This document shows, in pieces, positions 33,143 through 41,853 of a DNA stretch of 64,000 nt (positions are counted from its first letter, which is position 1; each line of letters starts with the position of its first letter). The notes under the pieces were generated by a model. The model was not told the origin of the DNA, did not search any database, and saw nothing but the letters and a program-made list of their open reading frames with translations. This DNA is from SHZL01 sp031362985 (lineage in GTDB: Bacteria; Pseudomonadota; Gammaproteobacteria; Xanthomonadales; SZUA-36): NCBI GenBank assembly GCA_031362985.1, contig JANLTO010000087.1, forward strand, positions 4,878 through 68,877, written 5' to 3'. Made by a program: the position numbers and the translations under genes.

Positions 33143-34480
33143 CTACTGCGTATTTTGTTGCTGGAACAACAGGCCGCCTTGCACCACCACGTCAACGTGC
33201 TCCAGCACGCTGATGTCCTGCAGAGGATCGCCGCTGACCGCGATGACATCACCGAACAGGCCGGGCCGTATGCTGCCAATGCGGTCATCCCAGCCCATGT
33301 AGCGGGCCGCAACGGAGGTGGCTGCCTGAATGGCTTCCATCGGGGTCATGCCCCACTCCACCATGTAAGCGAACTGGCGCGCATTCATGCCGTGTGGATA
33401 CACCGCCGCGTCGGAACCGAACACAATTGGCACACCCGCGGCGTGGGCTTTGCGAAAATTCTGCCGCTGGGCCAGCGTGGTTTCATCATTCTTGCGCAGG
33501 AATTCTTCCGGCCAGTTGGCTTTTTTCCCTTCCACCGCAATCCAGTCGCCATTGTAAATATCCATGGACAAGGCGACATCGTGTTCGCGTGCCAGTGCAA
33601 TGCCTTCATCATCGATAAGTGAGGCGTGCTCGATGGTGTCCACGCCAGCCAATATTGCGTCCTTGATCGATTGAGCACCATGCGCATGGGCAGCGACCTT
33701 AATCCCTGCTGCATGGCCGACTTCCACGGCAGCGGCAATTTCCTCCGGGGTCATTTCAGGAGAACCCGGAACCCCGCCATAAGCCAGCACGGCGCCCGAG
33801 GCAATCAGCTTGAGCAGGTCGGCGCCGCTATCGACCGCAAGCTGGGCCTTTTGCCGGAATTGCTCCGGGCCGCGCGCAATCCCGAGGTGCAGGTAGGCGG
33901 GAATGTCGCTTTCCTTGATGCCCGGTGTGAGCAAGTCGCCGCCACCTCCCGGAATGGTCAGGTAGAAACCAGCTGCCTGCATACGCGGGCCGATCACTTC
34001 GCCGGCGTTGATCAGGTCACGCAATTTAAACTCGGCCTCGCCGTAGTAGGTGCCGACATTGCGCACAGCGGTGAAGCCCGCCTTGAGGGTAATCATGCCC
34101 ATCTCCACTCCGGTAGCCAGGGTGCTCTCCAGCGTGTGCTTGAAAATCTGGCTGAGGTCGGCGGTATTGGTTGGAGCTTCCAGGATATGGGTATGCATAT
34201 CGATCAGTCCCGGCAGGCAAGTCTTGCCGGACAGGTCCAGTACCGGCAGGTCAGCGATTACCTGCGCGCCATAGGAAACACTGATGATCCTGCCCTGCTC
34301 GATCACAATGGTCGCATTGTCCCGGATGACTGCGCTCACCCCGTCAATCAAATGGCCGCAACGGATGATCATGTTTCCCGAATCAGGGGAATATGGAGCG
34401 GCTTCGAGCAGGACGGGCGGCCCGGCCGCGAAACAGGGCTGGCAAAGCACGCTCAAGCTGATGGCTGCAAGAAGTTTCAT
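33143..34480 (-). CDS. Amidohydrolase family protein, exported
   Basis: 445 residues from ATG 34480 with a signal peptide (MKLLAAISLSVLCQPCFA). A GTG at 34489 would overlap the cupin stop. Metal ligands: CLPGLIDMHTHI (HxH), KVAAHAHGAQSIKDAI, DTIEHASLID and the Asp in IVFGSDAAVYPHG. This is the imidazolonepropionase/Xaa-Pro-hydrolase (Sgx) branch. C-terminal strand SVAARYMGWDDRIGSIRPGLFGDVIAVSGDPLQD is typical. Substrate probably a cyclic amide or peptide; co-operonic with BCCT. Confidence 0.88.
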   Translation of the reverse strand: MKLLAAISLSVLCQPCFAAGPPVLLEAAPYSPDSGNMIIRCGHLIDGVSAVIRDNATIVIEQGRIISVSYGAQVIADLPVLDLSGKTCLPGLIDMHTHILEAPTNTADLSQIFKHTLESTLATGVEMGMITLKAGFTAVRNVGTYYGEAEFKLRDLINAGEVIGPRMQAAGFYLTIPGGGGDLLTPGIKESDIPAYLHLGIARGPEQFRQKAQLAVDSGADLLKLIASGAVLAYGGVPGSPEMTPEEIAAAVEVGHAAGIKVAAHAHGAQSIKDAILAGVDTIEHASLIDDEGIALAREHDVALSMDIYNGDWIAVEGKKANWPEEFLRKNDETTLAQRQNFRKAHAAGVPIVFGSDAAVYPHGMNARQFAYMVEWGMTPMEAIQAATSVAARYMGWDDRIGSIRPGLFGDVIAVSGDPLQDISVLEHVDVVVQGGLLFQQQNTQ

Positions 34481-34485
34481 AGTGT

Positions 34486-34959
34486 TCACTCTGACAAGGC
34501 TCCCGGGGATTCGAGCTGGCCGGATTCGAGTGGATCGGATTCGAGCTGCTTGGGTTCGGGGTACTTCGGCTCCACGATCAGGTAACTGGTCGTGGTATCA
34601 CCGATGTTCATTGCCTCGTGCAGGGTAATTTCGCTGGTGTTCCAGTTGTCACCTGTGGTGGTTCTGCGTACTTCAACAAGCCCCTGGTCATTGGTGATTT
34701 GCATGGTTCCGCCTTCCAGCACATAGCCAAAATGCGGGTAATGATAGTGCTTTTCATGCCCTACGCCGGGTGGGAAAGTGCACTTGCCCACACGCACAGT
34801 CGGCAATTCATATAGAAGTTCACAGGTTTTTTCACCTTTCCAGCCGGCGGAGAATGCATGCGGGAGATCGGGCAGTTGCTGTGCAACCGCACTGGACATC
34901 AGCATGAGTGAGAACAGGCAGCAGGTGTACTTGAGGTGGGACTGGTCGCTGGCTTTCAT
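34486..34959 (-). CDS. Exported cupin-domain protein
   Basis: 157 residues from ATG 34959 with a signal peptide (MKASDQSHLKYTCCLFSLMLMSSAVAQ). The cupin core is VRVGKCTFPPGVGHEKHYHYPHFGYVLEGG, giving the GxxHxHxxxxE-like metal motif with HYHYPH. The C-terminus has a short decaying repeat (LESDPLESGQLESPG) from a GATTCGAG-type nucleotide repeat at 34507-34547. First gene of the run with the amidohydrolase, BCCT and small Cys protein. Confidence 0.78.
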   Translation of the reverse strand: MKASDQSHLKYTCCLFSLMLMSSAVAQQLPDLPHAFSAGWKGEKTCELLYELPTVRVGKCTFPPGVGHEKHYHYPHFGYVLEGGTMQITNDQGLVEVRRTTTGDNWNTSEITLHEAMNIGDTTTSYLIVEPKYPEPKQLESDPLESGQLESPGALSE

Positions 34960-35078
34960 GGTGTATGCTCCGGTTGAACGGGTGGGTATCGGCTTGGCTT
35001 GGTGGTTGCCCCCGCACTCCACAGGTATGATACAAACATGTGCGTGCGGAGCGCGAATGATTTAACCCGGAGTCCGGC

Positions 35079-35954
35079 ATGGAATGGAAAGGCAGAAGGT
35101 CCAGCAGTAATGTAGATGATGCCCGTGGCTCACGGGTTACGGGTGCTTCTTCGGCGGGCGCCGGTATGCTGCTCAGCCTGGTTGGCCGCCGCTTCGGCAT
35201 CAAAGGCATCCTGGTCATGATCGTACTGGGTGTGATCCTGTGGAAGGCTGGCCTGATCGATCCCAACCAACTGGCCGGTGGTCCCGCCCAAACGACCAAT
35301 GTCCCCTATCAGGCCACGGCAGAAGAACAGGAGTTGTATGATTTTGTAACCGTAGCACTGGCGGATACTGAGGACGTGTGGAAAGCTGAATTTGCCCGTC
35401 ACAATGCCCAGTACATAGAGCCCGCGCTGGTCATTTACACCGACCAGTACCCAACGGCTTGTGGTATGGGGCAGTCTGCCATGGGGCCTTTCTACTGCCC
35501 GGCCGATCGGAATGTTTATATTGATCTTGGCTTCTACGATGAACTCGAGCGCAGCTTCGATGCACCGGGGGATTTTGCCCAGGCTTATGTCATCGCGCAT
35601 GAGATCGGCCACCATGTACAAAACCTGCTGGGCACTTCGGCCAAGGTGCAGGCCATGCAGGGTCGGCCCGATTACAACGAGTACTCGGTGCGACTGGAAC
35701 TGCAGGCGGACTACTATGCCGGGGTGTGGGCCAGGAACAACCAGCAATACCTGGACAAAGGCGATATCGAAGAGGCCATGCGTGCGGCCAATGCCATAGG
35801 TGACGACGCCATTCAGGGGAAGCGTGGGAAGGTCGTCCCTGAGGCCTTTACCCACGGCACCTCGGAGCAACGCATGCGCTGGTTCAACAAAGGCTACGAA
35901 AGCGGCCGCATCGAAGAGGGAGATACGTTCTCCATGCCCTACTCGGAGCTGTAG
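35079..35954 (+). CDS. Neutral zinc metallopeptidase, YpfJ family
   Basis: 291 residues. A helix at about 42-58 (FGIKGILVMIVLGVILW) anchors it; the zinc motif HEIGHHVQ lies at about 174-181, and the third ligand is in VRLELQADYYAGVWA. The CGMGQSAMGPFYCPADRNVYIDLGFYDEL before it is family-specific. Role in the envelope is unknown. Divergent from the cupin gene. Confidence 0.92.
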   Translation: MEWKGRRSSSNVDDARGSRVTGASSAGAGMLLSLVGRRFGIKGILVMIVLGVILWKAGLIDPNQLAGGPAQTTNVPYQATAEEQELYDFVTVALADTEDVWKAEFARHNAQYIEPALVIYTDQYPTACGMGQSAMGPFYCPADRNVYIDLGFYDELERSFDAPGDFAQAYVIAHEIGHHVQNLLGTSAKVQAMQGRPDYNEYSVRLELQADYYAGVWARNNQQYLDKGDIEEAMRAANAIGDDAIQGKRGKVVPEAFTHGTSEQRMRWFNKGYESGRIEEGDTFSMPYSEL

Positions 35955-35988
35955 TCCGGCCAGCGCAAGCCACGCCACGCCTTCCCTT

Positions 35989-37194
35989 TCAAATAACCCC
36001 GAGTCGCTCGAGTTCGCTCATTTGCTCGGGCGTAAGGCCCAGTATCCCCTGGTAGACCACGGCGTTAAACGCACCGACTTCAGGCCCGGCCCAGTCGGTC
36101 CGGCCCGGGGTGGCACTCAGCTTGGGAACAAGCGCCGGAATCTTGCGTTTCTCGCCATTGACTTCGATTTCCTCAAACAGGCCGCGCGCCTTGAAGTGCT
36201 CGTCCACCAGCATGTCGGCCACATTGTAAATTGGCCCGGCAGGTACCTGCGCAGTTTCCATTGATTGCAGGGCTGCAGCGGAGCTCATGGAACCGCACCA
36301 CTGTGCAATCACCGCATCGATTTCGGCCTCGTGCTCTACGCGCCCCTTGTTGTCTGCCAACCGTGCATCGGATGCCATGTCGAGGCGGCCCATCTGCTCG
36401 CACAGCCGCTTGAAAATCGAATCACCATTGGCGCCGATGATGATGAATTTGCCATCCGCGCAGCGGTAGGTATTGGTCGGCACTATGCCCGTGATGGTGG
36501 AGCCGGACGGTTGGCGGATCACGCCCGCGCCGTCGTACTCCGGTATCGCGCCTTCCAGCAGGTTGAATACGCCTTCGTACAAGGCTGTGTCCACCACCTG
36601 CCCCGGCCCGCCCGGTGCCTTGAGTTTGTGCACACAGGCCATGACGATGCCCAGTGCTGCGTGCAGGCCGGCCAGGGTATCGCCCATGCTCAGGTTGGGG
36701 CGCACCGGTGCCTCGCCGGGGAAGCCGTTGACATAACGAAAACCACCCAGTCCTTCACACACCGAAGCAAACCCCGGCTTGGACGCATAAGGCCCATCCT
36801 GGCCATAGCCGGAGATGCGGGCATAGATCAGGCCGGGATTGCTGGTATTGAAATCCTCCGGGCCCAGGCCCCACTTCTCCATGACGCCGGGGCGAAAATT
36901 CTCTACCAGCACATCGCAGGTATCGGCCAGTTGCCGGACCAGGTCGCGGCCTTGCTCATGGCGCAAATTGGCAGTGATGCATTTCTTGTTGCGCGCCAAG
37001 CTGCGCCACCAGTACGAGGTGCCCTGCCCGTCCAGCTCCCGCCATTTGCGCAAGGGATCACCTTCACCCGGCGGCTCAACCTTGATCACTTCTGCGCCGT
37101 AGTAACCCAGTATGCAGCCGGTAAACGGGCCGGCCAGTAGCTGGCCTACTTCAAGCACGCGAATGCCATCCAGGGGACGAGGAGTTGGATTCAT
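35989..37194 (-). CDS. CaiB/BaiF family III CoA-transferase
   Basis: 401 residues. Family signature PLDGIRVLEVGQLLAGPFTGCILGYYGAEVIKVEPPGEGD with the catalytic aspartate in the DTLAGLHAALG region, and KKCITANLRHEQGRDLVRQLADTCDVLVENFRPGVMEKWGL. It moves CoA between carboxylic acids such as carnitine, formate or alpha-methylacyl acids. Divergent from the halogenase with 43 bp between. Confidence 0.92.
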   Translation of the reverse strand: MNPTPRPLDGIRVLEVGQLLAGPFTGCILGYYGAEVIKVEPPGEGDPLRKWRELDGQGTSYWWRSLARNKKCITANLRHEQGRDLVRQLADTCDVLVENFRPGVMEKWGLGPEDFNTSNPGLIYARISGYGQDGPYASKPGFASVCEGLGGFRYVNGFPGEAPVRPNLSMGDTLAGLHAALGIVMACVHKLKAPGGPGQVVDTALYEGVFNLLEGAIPEYDGAGVIRQPSGSTITGIVPTNTYRCADGKFIIIGANGDSIFKRLCEQMGRLDMASDARLADNKGRVEHEAEIDAVIAQWCGSMSSAAALQSMETAQVPAGPIYNVADMLVDEHFKARGLFEEIEVNGEKRKIPALVPKLSATPGRTDWAGPEVGAFNAVVYQGILGLTPEQMSELERLGVI

Positions 37195-37237
37195 AAATTG
37201 TGTGTCCTTTGTAATGGGTAGAATTTATCATGAAGTA

Positions 37238-39010
37238 ATGGATACAGCTCCGAATATTGAACAAGCTATTGAAGAGACGATTGAACTGGATGTAGCCATT
37301 ATTGGCGGCGGCCCGGGCGGCAGCACCTGTGGCGGCATGCTGAAGAAGTATGCCCCGGAATTGTCCGTGGGAATATTCGAACGCGATGCCTTTCCGCGTG
37401 ACCACGTGGGCGAAAGCCAGCTGCCTCCCATCAGCCGCATATTGAACGAACTGGGTTGTTGGGAAGCCGTTGAGGCCGCAAATTTTCCCATCAAGATTGG
37501 CGCAACCTACCGCTGGGGTAACAGCAATAAGTTGTGGGACTTTGAATTCATGCCAGTCGACGCGTACCGCGAAGAAGCGCGGCCCCGCAAGTGGGGTGAG
37601 CAGACCCGGCAACTCGCCTTGCAGGTAGATCGCGCCCGTTACGACCAGATACTGCTGGACCATGCTGCGACGCTCGGCTGCGAGGTGCACCAACCAGCCC
37701 AGGTACGCGAAGTCTCCTGTCACGGTGACCTGGTCCGGGGCTTGACCCTCAGCGATGGGCGCAAGGTTCAGGCCCGTTACTATGTTGATGCATCCGGAGG
37801 TTCAGCCGTATTGCGCCGCGCCATGCAGATAAAGATCGAGGCGCCAACCCAACTGCAGAACATCGCGTTCTGGGACTACTGGGAGAATGCACAATGGGCT
37901 ACGCGTTTCCCCGGAGGCGCCACGCGTGTGCTGATCCTGAGCATTGGCTCTGGCTGGATCTGGTTCATTCCGCTCAGCCCCACGCGCACCTCGATCGGCT
38001 TTGTATGTCCCCGGCAGTTTTACCGCGACAGCGGCAGGAAACCGGAAGAAATGTACCTTTGGGCGCTCCAGCAGGAACCCTTGATGGCGGAACTGACCGC
38101 GGCCGCCAGCAGGTCCGGGAACGTACAGGCAACCAAAGACTGGTCATTTGTAGCCGAGCGGGTATGCGGTGAAAACTGGTTCCTGGTGGGCGAATCCGCC
38201 GGCTTTGCGGACCCGATACTTGCTGCCGGCCTGACCCTGACCCAAACTTCTGCGCGCGAAGCCGCCTACAGCATTCTTGCCATACACCGCGGTGAGCACG
38301 AGGCAGCATGGTTGCAAAAGCACTACGATGATAACCAGCGTTCGCGCATCCGCCAGCACATACGGTTTGCCGATTTCTGGTATTCAGCCAATGGCATATT
38401 CACCGACCTGCAAGACTACACCCGCGAAATTGCCCGCGATGCCGGGCTGGATCTTGACCCGCAAAAAGCATTTCAATGGCTGGGTACGGGCGGCTTCACC
38501 CATGATGTACTGGGCCAGGTGGGCATTGGTGGCCTTGACCTTGCCGGAACCCGGCAGGTAGCGCAGCGCTTTGTCGGCGGATCAGCACAGTGGCAGGTGT
38601 CCCGCTTCAACCGCTTCCGCCTGCAACTGGACCAGGCAGAGCAGCACCAGGTCCCCGCTTATGAGAACGGCCGCATTGTTCCGGTGAAAACCCTGGTTCG
38701 CGGCCCTTACCGACTGCCACTTTGTGGACTTTATGCAGTGGTTGTAGCGGCTCTGGAACAAGGCGAGGACTTGCTCGGGGACATACTCCCGGTGTTTCAG
38801 CAGCATGCAAAAACCAGCGGATCCACCATGCCCCACCTGGCCCTGCATCATTTGTTGCAAGCCCTGGAGTTGATGCTGAACCAGGGCTGGGTCACGGGTG
38901 AACACGATCCCAAGAGGCCGGGTATTGATCTTTCAACACCCGACGAAGGTAATATTATTCACACCAACAGGGAGCTGAATCTGAAGTTGGAAAACCTGCT
39001 TGGCCGCTGA
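37238..39010 (+). CDS. Flavin-dependent halogenase
   Basis: 590 residues from ATG 37238. IIGGGPGGST (21-30) binds FAD. The catalytic lysine is K86 in FPIKIGATYRWG, and the halogenase-specific WxWxIP motif is W240-I-W-F-I-P245; this pair separates halogenases from monooxygenases. GESQLPPI at about 59-66 and GESAGFADPILAAGLTLT follow. A C-terminal extension of about 170 residues (after about 420) is not in PrnA-type enzymes but occurs in geranylgeranyl-reductase-like and phenolic-type members. The gene stands alone: no NRPS, PKS or flavin reductase gene lies nearby, so it may act on a free small molecule or have another use. Confidence 0.85.
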   Translation: MDTAPNIEQAIEETIELDVAIIGGGPGGSTCGGMLKKYAPELSVGIFERDAFPRDHVGESQLPPISRILNELGCWEAVEAANFPIKIGATYRWGNSNKLWDFEFMPVDAYREEARPRKWGEQTRQLALQVDRARYDQILLDHAATLGCEVHQPAQVREVSCHGDLVRGLTLSDGRKVQARYYVDASGGSAVLRRAMQIKIEAPTQLQNIAFWDYWENAQWATRFPGGATRVLILSIGSGWIWFIPLSPTRTSIGFVCPRQFYRDSGRKPEEMYLWALQQEPLMAELTAAASRSGNVQATKDWSFVAERVCGENWFLVGESAGFADPILAAGLTLTQTSAREAAYSILAIHRGEHEAAWLQKHYDDNQRSRIRQHIRFADFWYSANGIFTDLQDYTREIARDAGLDLDPQKAFQWLGTGGFTHDVLGQVGIGGLDLAGTRQVAQRFVGGSAQWQVSRFNRFRLQLDQAEQHQVPAYENGRIVPVKTLVRGPYRLPLCGLYAVVVAALEQGEDLLGDILPVFQQHAKTSGSTMPHLALHHLLQALELMLNQGWVTGEHDPKRPGIDLSTPDEGNIIHTNRELNLKLENLLGR

Positions 39011-39045
39011 GACCTTCAATAGGGCGGCGTGCGGCCTCCCACGAA

Positions 39046-39086
39046 AAACCCCGCGATGGTTGCCCACCGCGGGGTTTGCTTTTTTG
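39046..39086. terminator. Bidirectional rho-independent terminator
   Basis: A 10-bp stem AAACCCCGCG / CGCGGGGTTT with an 12-base loop, followed by GCTTTTTTG on the plus strand and preceded by a run of A. It lies between the converging halogenase and P-domain genes. Confidence 0.88.
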
Positions 39087-39087
39087 T

Positions 39088-39141
39088 ACGAGTTCGCTTG
39101 CGAGCGAACCCCTAATTAATCACGCGCAAGCGCGTTCCTAC
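39088..39141. repeat. REP-like palindrome pair
   Basis: Two adjacent palindromes: GTTCGCTTGCGAGCGAAC (39092-39109) and CGCGCAAGCGCG (39123-39134). The minus strand starts GTAGGAACGCGCTTGCGCG, which is the shape of Pseudomonas-type REP elements. It overlaps the end of the IPTL tail (39138-39140). Probably a dispersed REP sequence. Confidence 0.65.
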
Positions 39142-39284
39142 GCAAAACGCCGGAACCCCACGAAACCCACACCCAGCATGGTCAGGGCAAGAATAGCCAT
39201 ACCGTACTCATTGAGGGTGGGAATACCTTCGTAAAATACGGTGTTGGTGATGGTGCAACCAACGGAACCATCGGCATCGCCGAG
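39138..39284 (-). other. IPTL-CTERM tail separated by an amber codon
   Basis: Directly beyond the TAG of the P-domain gene (39285-39287), and in the same frame, 48 codons read through GSVGCTITNTVFYEG to IPTLNEYGMAILALTMLG and end in GFRRFA and a stop. This is the IPTL-CTERM pattern: a short IPTL motif, one transmembrane helix and basic C-terminus. Only the TAG keeps it from being joined to the preceding protein. Confidence 0.8.
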
Positions 39285-40511
39285 CTATACGTTAAACGAC
39301 TCGCATTCGTGCGCGTCAACTTCAACGCTGTCGTCATACCCAAGCTCATAAACACTGCAGTACGCGCCATACTGCCAATGGGGAATCACGAGCGCCGTGT
39401 AGGTTACGTCATTGGTGCCGTTCTCACTACCTTCATACAGGCGCTTATAGGGTAGGCCCCATGGATCCTCCGTGTTTTCGACGCCAATGATTTCACCGTC
39501 GATGCAGAGCAGATCCAGAGTGTAGTAAGGATCCAGTTGGTCACCACCAGTACCGTCAATTACCCAGTCCTTGGTTACATATATTTCCACCGGTTGCGGT
39601 TCGTTGGTGATGGTGCAGGATGTGGTTGTGCTCCACGCCAGGTTGTCGAAATGGCAACCATCAGCATCATCGCTACCCGGTTGACCGGCTGAGTAGCTGG
39701 CGGAATATCCCGCTACTGGTTCCTCGGTCACATCACAATCAAGTGCGCCATCGGCGAAGGATTGCACCACAAAGGTAACATTCTGCGATTGCGAAATGGT
39801 CTGGCTCTGCACCAGCGGCAAACCGGTGAAGCAACTGAGTGTCACTTCAACATCCTGCGGGTTATCGTCGGTAAACACCTTGTTCACTTCAAACTCGGCC
39901 CGGGGCTCCGGCTCACTGCAGTCCATTTGCAGCGACCAGTCATTGAGAGTGCCGGTGTCCCCACCGGCCAAATCCTGAACTACCAGGCCCCAGATCCCGT
40001 CACCCTGCTCACCATTCACGGCAGCCAGGGGATTGAGCGGGTAGTAAACGCCGGCAATAGTTGGGGTTCCACCGGCGCATTGGTCATTTAAAGGACTGCC
40101 GGCGGCATCATCTGCCACGGCAAAAATATTATTGCCGCTGCAGCCAATTCCTGGCGGGTCGTACACGATCACCTCCGTGTCATCCGGTGAGACCAAAGTA
40201 ATCTTGAGGTCACCGACCCAGCTATGCGTAATATCCAGACCCAGCTTAAGATCCTGGATAACGCCACCACAATTAGAAACGGTGAACTGCGAGACCAGGC
40301 CAGGGTTGGGGTTGTCGGCTATCGCGCCAGGGCATCCCGTCCCGGAACTTTCCGAACACAATACTCCAGGCAACTCGCTGATGCTCCCGCCTCTTGACGG
40401 TCCTGAGGGCGAAATACCGCTGTTGGCATCCTTGACCTGTGCCGATAAACTGCCCGAACTCAGCAAAGCAGCTGCAATGGCGATGACTAATGTGGTGTGT
40501 TGTGTGCGCAT
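39285..40511 (-). CDS. Exported P-domain protein, truncated before its IPTL-CTERM tail
   Basis: 408 residues from ATG 40511 (good GGGAGAG site) with a signal peptide (MRTQHTTLVIAIAAALLSSGSLSA). The proprotein convertase P-domain lies at about 75-195 (SQFTVSNCGGVIQDLKLGLDITHSWVGDLKITLVSPDD). Two cysteine-containing beta repeats follow (about 215-310 and 320-408), each of the kind EVNKVFTDDNPQDVEVTLSC that ends CTITNE. The last ends CESFNV and then TAG, where CTITN plus the IPTL tail should continue. Either the gene is a recent nonsense mutant that secretes a soluble form, or the codon is misread or a sequencing error. Confidence 0.75.
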   Translation of the reverse strand: MRTQHTTLVIAIAAALLSSGSLSAQVKDANSGISPSGPSRGGSISELPGVLCSESSGTGCPGAIADNPNPGLVSQFTVSNCGGVIQDLKLGLDITHSWVGDLKITLVSPDDTEVIVYDPPGIGCSGNNIFAVADDAAGSPLNDQCAGGTPTIAGVYYPLNPLAAVNGEQGDGIWGLVVQDLAGGDTGTLNDWSLQMDCSEPEPRAEFEVNKVFTDDNPQDVEVTLSCFTGLPLVQSQTISQSQNVTFVVQSFADGALDCDVTEEPVAGYSASYSAGQPGSDDADGCHFDNLAWSTTTSCTITNEPQPVEIYVTKDWVIDGTGGDQLDPYYTLDLLCIDGEIIGVENTEDPWGLPYKRLYEGSENGTNDVTYTALVIPHWQYGAYCSVYELGYDDSVEVDAHECESFNV

Positions 40512-40669
40512 GACCGGTCTCTCCCGTGGTTTTTGTTGTGAAGCTTCACGCTGCGTTTGGTTACGCGAGTTTAGGCTAGTCTGTATAGATTTGTAAAGCA
40601 GACACCTCATACTTGAGCCGGTAGTTGTGCAGTCAGTCGTTAGCGGTTTCGCTTTGGACCAGCCTTCCC

Positions 40670-40727
40670 TGTCCTATACCATAATGTCCTATACCATAAT
40701 GTCCTCTACCCTATTGTCCTGTACTGG
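40670..40727. repeat. 15-bp tandem repeat
   Basis: Four copies of a 15-bp unit starting TGTCCTATACCATAA at 40670, 40685, 40700 (one-third changed) and 40715 (partial). Part of the 333-bp gap 40512-40844, which is otherwise free of genes apart from the promoter region of the P-domain gene. Origin is probably slipped-strand replication. Confidence 0.8.
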
Positions 40728-40844
40728 CAACAAAGCCGACGTTCGGGCAGGAGACACTCATTGAACACCAGCACGGCCCACCACACCAGTGAACCAGATT
40801 GCCAGGCGCCTGGCATTCGCACCGGCCAGGTAGATCGCGGGCGT

Positions 40845-41747
40845 ATGCGCCACAATAACCCTGTCGCCAAGCGCAGTGCGATTGCACCGGGAGCAGCCAA
40901 TTCCGGCCTGAAACGTCTGGCTTGGGCAACAATGTGCGTTCTGGCCATGCTATGCATTGCCTGCTCAACTACACCGCATGCAGTGCTTGCTGTTCCAGGT
41001 GCCCTGCCCGCACCATCCTTCGAACAGATTCAGAGCTCTGAGATTCTTGGGCTTCCTGCCGGTAAAACCTTGTCCATTTCCAACCCCTTTGGTGATATCC
41101 ATGTGCGCCAATCTGCTGATGCGTCGCTGCATCTGTCCCTGTTCCTGCAACGTACGCAAGGAAGCCAGGCACAGGCCCGCATCGCACAAAAATCATCCCG
41201 CACCAGCCTCAACCTCGCAGTAAGCGCAGAGCAGAACAAATTCCGCAACTCAGTATTGCGCATTGACCTGGTGGTGCTTATCCCGCAACAAGCGCGGGTC
41301 ACGCTGACCACTAAGCACGGTATGATCGATGTCAAGAAAATCAACAACCCTCTGGTCGATGCGATTAGTGACAGCGGAGAGTTGCGCATCACCACGCGCG
41401 GAGTGATGCATGCCCGCAGCAAGACCGGTAGAATCCGCGCAACCATCATGCAGCCCGGCTGGTCGGGCGAAAGCCGCATGAGCAGCGACAGCGGGCTGGT
41501 ACAGGTTTTTTTCCCGCTCAGCCCAAATCTGCATTTGCTTGCCACCACGGGTGCAGCCATGCGCAGCGAGTTTGAACTCCAGATCGTGCAGAACGGCAAA
41601 TGCAGCCGGGTGGAAGTGAACCAGGGCGACGGCAGTGACACGCTGGTCGTAGCCAGTCGTGACGGGGAAGTCGAGTTATACAGCGTGGTGTTTAACCCGG
41701 CAGATTATCCACCACCGCCTGCTCCCGTAAACGATCCGCCTAAATAA
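40845..41747 (+). CDS. DUF4097-like putative adhesin lipoprotein
   Basis: 300 residues from ATG 40845. A hydrophobic segment with the lipobox-like CIACS (WATMCVLAMLCIAC) suggests a lipid-anchored exported protein. The mature part is a repetitive beta structure (FGDIHVRQSADASLHLSLFLQ, LVVLIPQQARVTLTTKHGMIDVKK, RITTRGVMHARSKTGRIRATI), the left-handed beta-helix style of DUF4097. An earlier TTG at 40761 is possible. Function unknown. Confidence 0.62.
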   Translation: MRHNNPVAKRSAIAPGAANSGLKRLAWATMCVLAMLCIACSTTPHAVLAVPGALPAPSFEQIQSSEILGLPAGKTLSISNPFGDIHVRQSADASLHLSLFLQRTQGSQAQARIAQKSSRTSLNLAVSAEQNKFRNSVLRIDLVVLIPQQARVTLTTKHGMIDVKKINNPLVDAISDSGELRITTRGVMHARSKTGRIRATIMQPGWSGESRMSSDSGLVQVFFPLSPNLHLLATTGAAMRSEFELQIVQNGKCSRVEVNQGDGSDTLVVASRDGEVELYSVVFNPADYPPPPAPVNDPPK

Positions 41748-41853
41748 TCCGGATAACTAATCCGGGAATTTGGCGCAGGCACATGAATGGGCAAACGATA
41801 ATAAGCACGCCAGCCAGGACCACAAGCGAACTCAGGCAGTGAAGATTAAAACA

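Noticed and set aside
35989..39010. CoA transferase and halogenase considered as a biosynthetic gene cluster
   Set aside because: They are divergent and no NRPS, PKS, carrier protein or tailoring genes are nearby; I see no cluster.
40670..40727. Short direct repeats considered as a CRISPR array
   Set aside because: The 15-bp units are contiguous without spacers and no cas gene is present. The same holds for 48975-49038.
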